In this document: one piece after another, positions 58,517 to 64,000 of the stretch
Layout: every line of letters starts with the position of its first letter
Position numbering within the stretch: the stretch's first letter is position 1
DNA from: Jacaranda mimosifolia
Lineage: Eukaryota > Streptophyta > Magnoliopsida > Lamiales > Bignoniaceae
Length of the DNA: 64,000 bases
Direction of reading: 5' to 3'
NCBI GenBank assembly: GCA_018894105.1
Contig: CM032128.1
Location: 18,643,001-18,707,000 of the forward strand
Notes under the pieces: model-generated
Database searches by the model: none
What the model saw: the letters and a program-made list of their open reading frames with translations, nothing else
Told to the model about the DNA's origin: nothing
Position numbers and translations under genes: made by a program

Positions 58517-60296
58517 GAAATGATGATAATTTTGGAAATACATTAAACATAAATTTTTGACTTGGCCCGAATCTGTTTGGCGTATGGACCAGCTTCTTCC
58601 TCCTCCTTTTCCTCCCCTTTTTTTAAAGTGTCATTCGGGATGCTGATATGCTTCTCTTTGCATAATTGCGGGACACACATACTGCTTGCTTGTTTGCTTG
58701 AGGTGAAACAAGTTTACTATAACAATATTATTTGTATTACCCTGTATTTTATTGAGAAAACTTATGAAATTTCCCTGGTGATCTTTTATTATCTCTCTCA
58801 TCCGGCAAATCTTGGATGGCACCGAGTTACCAAAGCCTTCAATGTTTTGTTTAAACCAATTTGTAGGGTAATTCCGTTTTAATATAAGATGATCTTTTCT
58901 ATTACTGATATAATTATTGATCATTCCAGGAATCATTTGAGACTGTCATTTATTCGATTTTTTTGGAATATGGTTTTACTTATTATGACTATTGTATCAT
59001 ATTTTGTAGTTACAACTGTAATACCCAGACACATTTGAAAATAAATATTTTTTTCCTAACATTTAATAGCATAAGTTCATAAATTGAATTCCTAACTATA
59101 AACACAAATAGACTCCTCTCTATTAATGTCAAATTAAATTCCTAGCTTCATAAATTATTCCTATAAACTAAATGCAAATAATTAAAGAATAGGTAATTTT
59201 ACTTCTTGATGCTGTATTATCTGTACATTGTGGTTGCAATTTTGGAGTGATATATTAGTCCAACAAAAAAGGAAAGAAATGTAGAACAGCCAAATTAGTC
59301 ATACTGTAGGGTTCACAGGCTGTTGGCTTAATCAGTCCAAAGAAAATTGCAGCTTATAGGTTGCTAAAATATAGCCTCGTTCCTGACTGTCCACATTATC
59401 ATATAAATGATCGTTTGTATTGTTCTAAACTGAACTAATTAATTAATTGCAAATTGAGTTTTCTTAAGATCTTACAGAATATGTTAAAAATGTAGAGAAA
59501 ACTCTACATTCTTGAAAGAGCTGAGAAAACATCTTGTTCTTCCATGGTTGGGAGATTAGCTTGGGCTATCAACCAAACAAGAATTGTGCTTTGGGAGGTA
59601 CTTCAAAGTCCATTTTGCTTTCTATTGCACAAGAGGTTGTTCCAAGGAACTGAGCGATTAGTGTTACAGCAGCTCGAGCAGATGCGTCTTCGACTAGTGC
59701 CAATAATACTTTCTGCATGATCTGCAATAGTGGGTTTTTCTGGTGCTTTGGGTGCTGTTGATGCAACATTCGAGTTTCGGGGGGTCATTGTGCTCGGTTA
59801 TCTCCATCAATCTCCACTCTTGGAGGGCCAACTGAGCGCTGGAGTCTCAACCTCTAAATATCATCTTCATTTTTAGTTTCGTAAATCATAACTCATTCCG
59901 TGAATCAAAAGTTCTTGTAAACAACACTAAATAATGTCTAAATTTAAATTTGGAATCTCTTCAAAAACTCATAGTAAATATTGTGGATGTTTAATTCACA
60001 AATGCGTTTATTTAGAGTAATTGCTCGAATTGTGAAAGATGTTCCCCTACTTTTGTCATAAATAGCACTAGTATTCATGATGCTAGGTTTTTGGCAGTGG
60101 GTCATTATGCGCAACATCCCATTTTGTTATCTCAAGTTGAGTTGAAAGTCATTGTGCCAGCAAGTATACACCTACAATTGGAAGACAAAATGAAGTGTGG
60201 TTGACGAGACTCCGCAACTATCATGAAATTGGCAAAATAAATGGGAAGCCGGCTAACTCAACGGGGAGAATTGGAGCATTGGATTAGAGAGTGTTG

Positions 60297-60298
<2 letters not shown>
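58517..60298. other. Intergenic DNA, one unrecognised coding-like fragment
   Basis: Mostly AT-rich without convincing frames. On the minus strand 59769-59569 reads MLHQQHPKHQKNPLLQIMQK then VLLALVEDASARAAVTLIAQ and FLGTTSCAIESKMDFEVPPK. An overlapping frame has TPRNSNVASTAPKAPEKPT. Composition is protein-like, but I recognise no family and see no start, splice or continuation. It may be a pseudogene fragment. Confidence 0.25.

Positions 60299-60337
<39 letters not shown>
60299..60337. repeat. (GA)n microsatellite
   Basis: About 19 uninterrupted AG units. Confidence 0.95.
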
Positions 60338-60340
<3 letters not shown>

Positions 60341-62600
60341 AGTGAACTAGGGTGGTTGAATTGAAAAAAATTGATATTACAGACTGAAGAGTATTTGTCT
60401 TTTTAAAAATACGAATTTCTAATTATTTTACTTTCTTTTATTGGAGGATGTACTCATCTTTTAACAAAGTAGATCAGTTTTGACCAAATTTTGATAATAA
60501 GAAGTAAATATTTTGTTATATTAAAATCAAATAGATTTTTTTTTTTCTAATAATCTATAATAACATATGAAGGTGGTGCAATTAGTCATTTCTAGTTAAG
60601 AGAGAGTTCATGTTTTATACATACAGCTGCTAGAATGCGGCGTTACCTAATCTTCGGACATATAAGAGAAAAATTTTGTGTACGTCAAAATAAGTTGCCC
60701 TACTCATTCAATTATTCAAACCCAAGGAGTACTGGGAATGCTACATACTTTGCATTTGTTCATCCCTGAGACGCATTTTCAGGTTTAATATCATTGGAAA
60801 AAGAATTTGGACTTACACTTGTCCCAACACACTGTTTCGCCTGAAGCTTGATGTAATTCACATTAAATGTGTCTAATACCATCTATGGACTTTTGATTCG
60901 CTTTTGAAATACGAAAGAAAATCATTAGCAAAGCATAAGATGGGAATTTTGTGTTCAGGATCTACTAAATTTCATGGCATCAGTAAAAGATGTTTTGACT
61001 TTCCAAACTAACACTAAAAGGGAGAAGGAAAATAAAAACAGGCACAAACACTAATAGAACATTTTGAAAGAGCAATTCTAAGCACAAAACCTAAACCTAA
61101 AGGCATCCCGGTGGATTTATGCACTAGTAACATCTGAACATATATGAATTCCTCCCTGCCTGGAAAAATTAATAATAATGCACGTATTTAGTAAAACAGA
61201 TAGTCACGAGTACATAAATAAAGCTTAAAAAATAAAATTGGTACCTGCCCGCAATATGAATTATTTGATGACAAAATTGGACCAAAACAATACATATTCC
61301 TAGTTGTTGATAATCCAAGAGAAAAATTTGTGTATTATACAATGTCCCAACACTGTAACCCCAACAGGATGATTCCTAGTCCAAGGAGGTGAAACAAATG
61401 TTTTGTGATCTTCACCTTCAGTGTATAACAAAATGCTCCCAACTTTATCTACTCTTTGGAATGAATAGTTCGCTTGGAAAGGGAGATCCATTGTTCCTTA
61501 AGCATAAAAGAAAACTAGCTCCATTTTCTGCTATCCTCAGCAAGCAGTGTTAGAGCATTCTCATTCTCACCGCATGTAAGGCACTAAGTATCTCATCTCT
61601 GTTCCATTTCCATTGGACAAGTAGAAAATCTTCTTCCAGTTTTCCTCCGAAAATGCATCACGTTTCACTAATCTTTGCCTGCCATATGCAATGTTACAGC
61701 ACTCAACAATAATGGAATGTTATCCATAATTATCTTTATTCCAAAATAAAAAGAAATGCATATTAAGCTTGAGTTTCACTATACTCTTCGCCTTTAATCT
61801 CAGGTAAATCTATAGCAAGCAATGATATCAAGGTCACTCTTTTTCTAACTGAAGTAGAGTAATTTGAGAGGCTAAATATTTCAGTGCCATCATTTCTGGA
61901 AATATGACAATAACCAGAGTTCAAAGACCAAAGAATGTTGCCATACCATCCAGTCACATCATAAAGAAGTTAAAAAGTTGATTAAGAACCTCAAGTTCTC
62001 TAAATATGACATACGCTGGCAAAACATTGCAAATTAATAAATTCAATACCCTTATTTTATTTTCACATTGAGGCAAATAATATCATTATACAATTACTGA
62101 AGGTGACAAAAAGTTCTGCAGTTGCGAGGAACTTCAATTAAATTTGTAAACGCATTTCAAAAGCCAAATTATCACATAATGCGGAATTTTTATATTAGAA
62201 ATGTTGCATACAGAACTTTGTTTTCCCATGTCGTTTGCATGAGAGTTCTTTGACACAAAGTTTCAGGAAGAAGGCAAAATGCCTTTACTCATATATACCA
62301 AGTGAGCTTTCTGGAGATCAAATTAAACAACCTATAAGAGAGCTCTTGTCTAGTTATGCAAAATCATATATGGCAATTTATTTCTTAAATTCTCATAAAA
62401 GGAAAGGCTTCTTAACAAGAGAATAATGCATATGCAGAAACAAGAAAAAATTTCCAAGTTCGATGCTTCGCATGGCCAGGCATAACAGATGATGCATAAA
62501 TGCCTCATGGCCTCAACTAATACTGGGGCATCTTGGGAGGTGGTTATTTCACGAATTGAAGCATATTTCCAGGAAGTGGCTAGTGCCTAGTCTATATCTC
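60338..62600. other. AT-rich intergenic DNA without a recognised gene
   Basis: Two minus-strand frames (61957-61763, MTGWYGNILWSLNSGYCHIS; 61491-61300, MDLPFQANYSFQRVDKVGSI) are short and match nothing I know. A downstream gene on the minus strand ending here cannot be excluded. No RNA gene or element was seen. Confidence 0.35.
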
Positions 62601-62639
62601 GTGGGGCACTCAATTTGAAATAAGCTTACTAGAGCTTTT

Positions 62640-63030
62640 TCCCCCACAATGGCAATAAGAAGAGTCGAGTTAATAAGCAAGGTTCAACTTGAGCTTGTCA
62701 AGCTAGATCTCGTAAATGAGCCATGCTTGAGCCCATCTGTAGGATTTTGAGAGCTCAAGGGCAGGTTCGTGAGCTTATTAGTTCATTTTATCATTTTCAG
62801 ATATTAATGTATACTATAATAACACAATGGTAAAATATTTTATTTCACATTATCAATTAAAGAATTCCAGTTTGAATTAGACCTCATAAGACCTAACCAT
62901 GAACAACCAACTCATCTCAATCATATCTTACATCCATTTTATTCACTGCCACTTGTGAACTAGCTCGACTAGTGCTCAAGCTTGAGTTCAATCTATATTT
63001 GAAAGCTCGTGACTCATGAACTATCTACTA
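62640..63030. mobile_element. Possible hAT-type MITE, degenerate
   Basis: Both ends carry repeated GAGCTTG / CAAGCTTGAG / GAGCTC motifs (CTTGAGCTTGTCAAGCT, GAGCTCAAGGGCAGG, AGCTCGACTAGTGCTCAAGC, TTGAGTTCAA) around an AT-rich core. This is the look of hAT-derived miniature elements in plants. Clear terminal inverted repeats and an 8-bp duplication were not found. Confidence 0.35.
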
Positions 63031-63538
63031 TGTTCTAATTTTATCTAATTTCTCTAGAAAATAAATTGATAATGATAGTCATAATTCCATTGAATTTTAA
63101 CTTCCACTTTTCAGAATTGGTTTCTCTTTTCTCAACTTCACTTCTTTACAAAACTCACCACCGTAGCCACACAAACCCCAAATAATGCCCCCTCCAGTTG
63201 CACACTACCAGCAGCTGTAGCTACCAAGCCCACAGCCTCCTCCACCATTTCAGACTCTCACAAGTGGCATGTCATCAACACAAGAACTATTTTTTCTTTT
63301 GACATAATAAAATGCCTTTGCCCAAATGGAAAGAACATCAGATCTCTTAGCAACCAAGGATTGAGGGGAAATATCACCCATTTCTTTTTTCTTTTTTCAA
63401 AAATGAAATGCGTTTCCCAAATAAAAGAAATCATATCTGCTTGCAATGCTTTTTTGCTTCATATTCATATTCCGTCTGTTCATATTGCTGGTTTGCTTCT
63501 TCACTTTCTGCAGCACGTACAAGTGTCTGTCGCACAAT

Positions 63539-63564
63539 TGTGTGTGTGTGTGTGTGTGTGTGTG
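63539..63564. repeat. (TG)n microsatellite
   Basis: Thirteen TG units in otherwise unremarkable intergenic DNA; the rest of 63031-64000 shows nothing recognisable. Confidence 0.95.
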
Positions 63565-64000
63565 CATTTTCCAAATCAAAAACTACTGTGCCTAGGTCAG
63601 AGGGTATGCTATGGACACAATATATATGTGTGTGTCCACAATGAAAATCAGAGAAAATTACAACTTAGTCCAAAGAAGTCACTGTGCAGTTGATGATCCC
63701 AAATTCCTTCATTTATCTTTTCCAATTTGCAGGACTTCAACCCTTCGTTTTTTAATTTTAGAATGTCTGTCAATATAGCAGGTTGGACAAAGAAAATCTA
63801 GTGCTAGATAAGTATGGGATGAAGGTTCGCTGAACTCAAATTCCAGGAATACCTAGATCAAGTGCTCAACTAAAACTATAAAGAGAGACAAGAATTATGC
63901 AGTCAACAACACCAAACAGAAATGGTAAGATTACATTCTTATATATTTAATTAGCAACGGTCATTTACAAGTTCAGAAATACAGACCTTAGATAGTAATG

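Overview
This window is nuclear DNA from a flowering plant, probably a eudicot (inferred). The evidence is AT-rich intergenic DNA, many-exon genes with GT-AG introns, and a dense mix of plant transposon families: Ty3-gypsy Tat and Athila, a plant LINE with an RNase H tail, and a BED-finger hAT. Nothing bacterial, organellar or viral was seen. The species cannot be named from the sequence.

Two intact single-copy-type genes lie on the + strand. The first (2940-5981, 9 exons, 477 aa) is an alanine:glyoxylate aminotransferase 2 homologue. The second (39897-57865, 16 exons, 1874 aa) is Listerin/LTN1, the E3 ubiquitin ligase of ribosome-associated quality control. Both reconstruct without a frameshift, and every intron has GT and AG ends.

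Between them lie about 33 kb of nested transposons. (a) A LINE starts near 6.7 kb and ends near 24.85 kb. It was split at codon 8 of its ORF1 by a 13.1-kb Tat-type Ty3-gypsy element (6895-19982, target duplication CTATC). That element was itself hit in its reverse transcriptase by a 2.24-kb solo LTR (10827-13068, duplication AGTGC). A hAT element then entered the LINE at about 21074. Its 3' end and most of LINE ORF2 are gone. (b) A second Tat-type element on the - strand (25387-32207) has gag and an antisense ORF but no pol. (c) An Athila remnant (about 33.4-39.5 kb) carries a 3.08-kb solo LTR (34591-37670, duplication CAAAC) just after its primer-binding site. It ends about 370 bp before the LTN1 start codon.

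The left end (1-1460) holds a histone H3 pseudogene and a decayed RPA70-like zinc-finger/OB-fold fragment. The right end (57.9-64 kb) is the LTN1 3' region plus intergenic DNA with microsatellites, a possible hAT-type MITE and no gene I can name.

The most unusual structure is an array of 11 short palindromes in the 2.24-kb solo LTR (11776-12357), most with a 3-4 nt purine-rich spacer (often GAG). Also notable is the shared design of the two oppositely oriented Tat elements: a tandem array next to an antisense ORF of the putative gypsy-type transposase family. I did not find a clearly new system; the palindrome array is the best candidate for undescribed structure.
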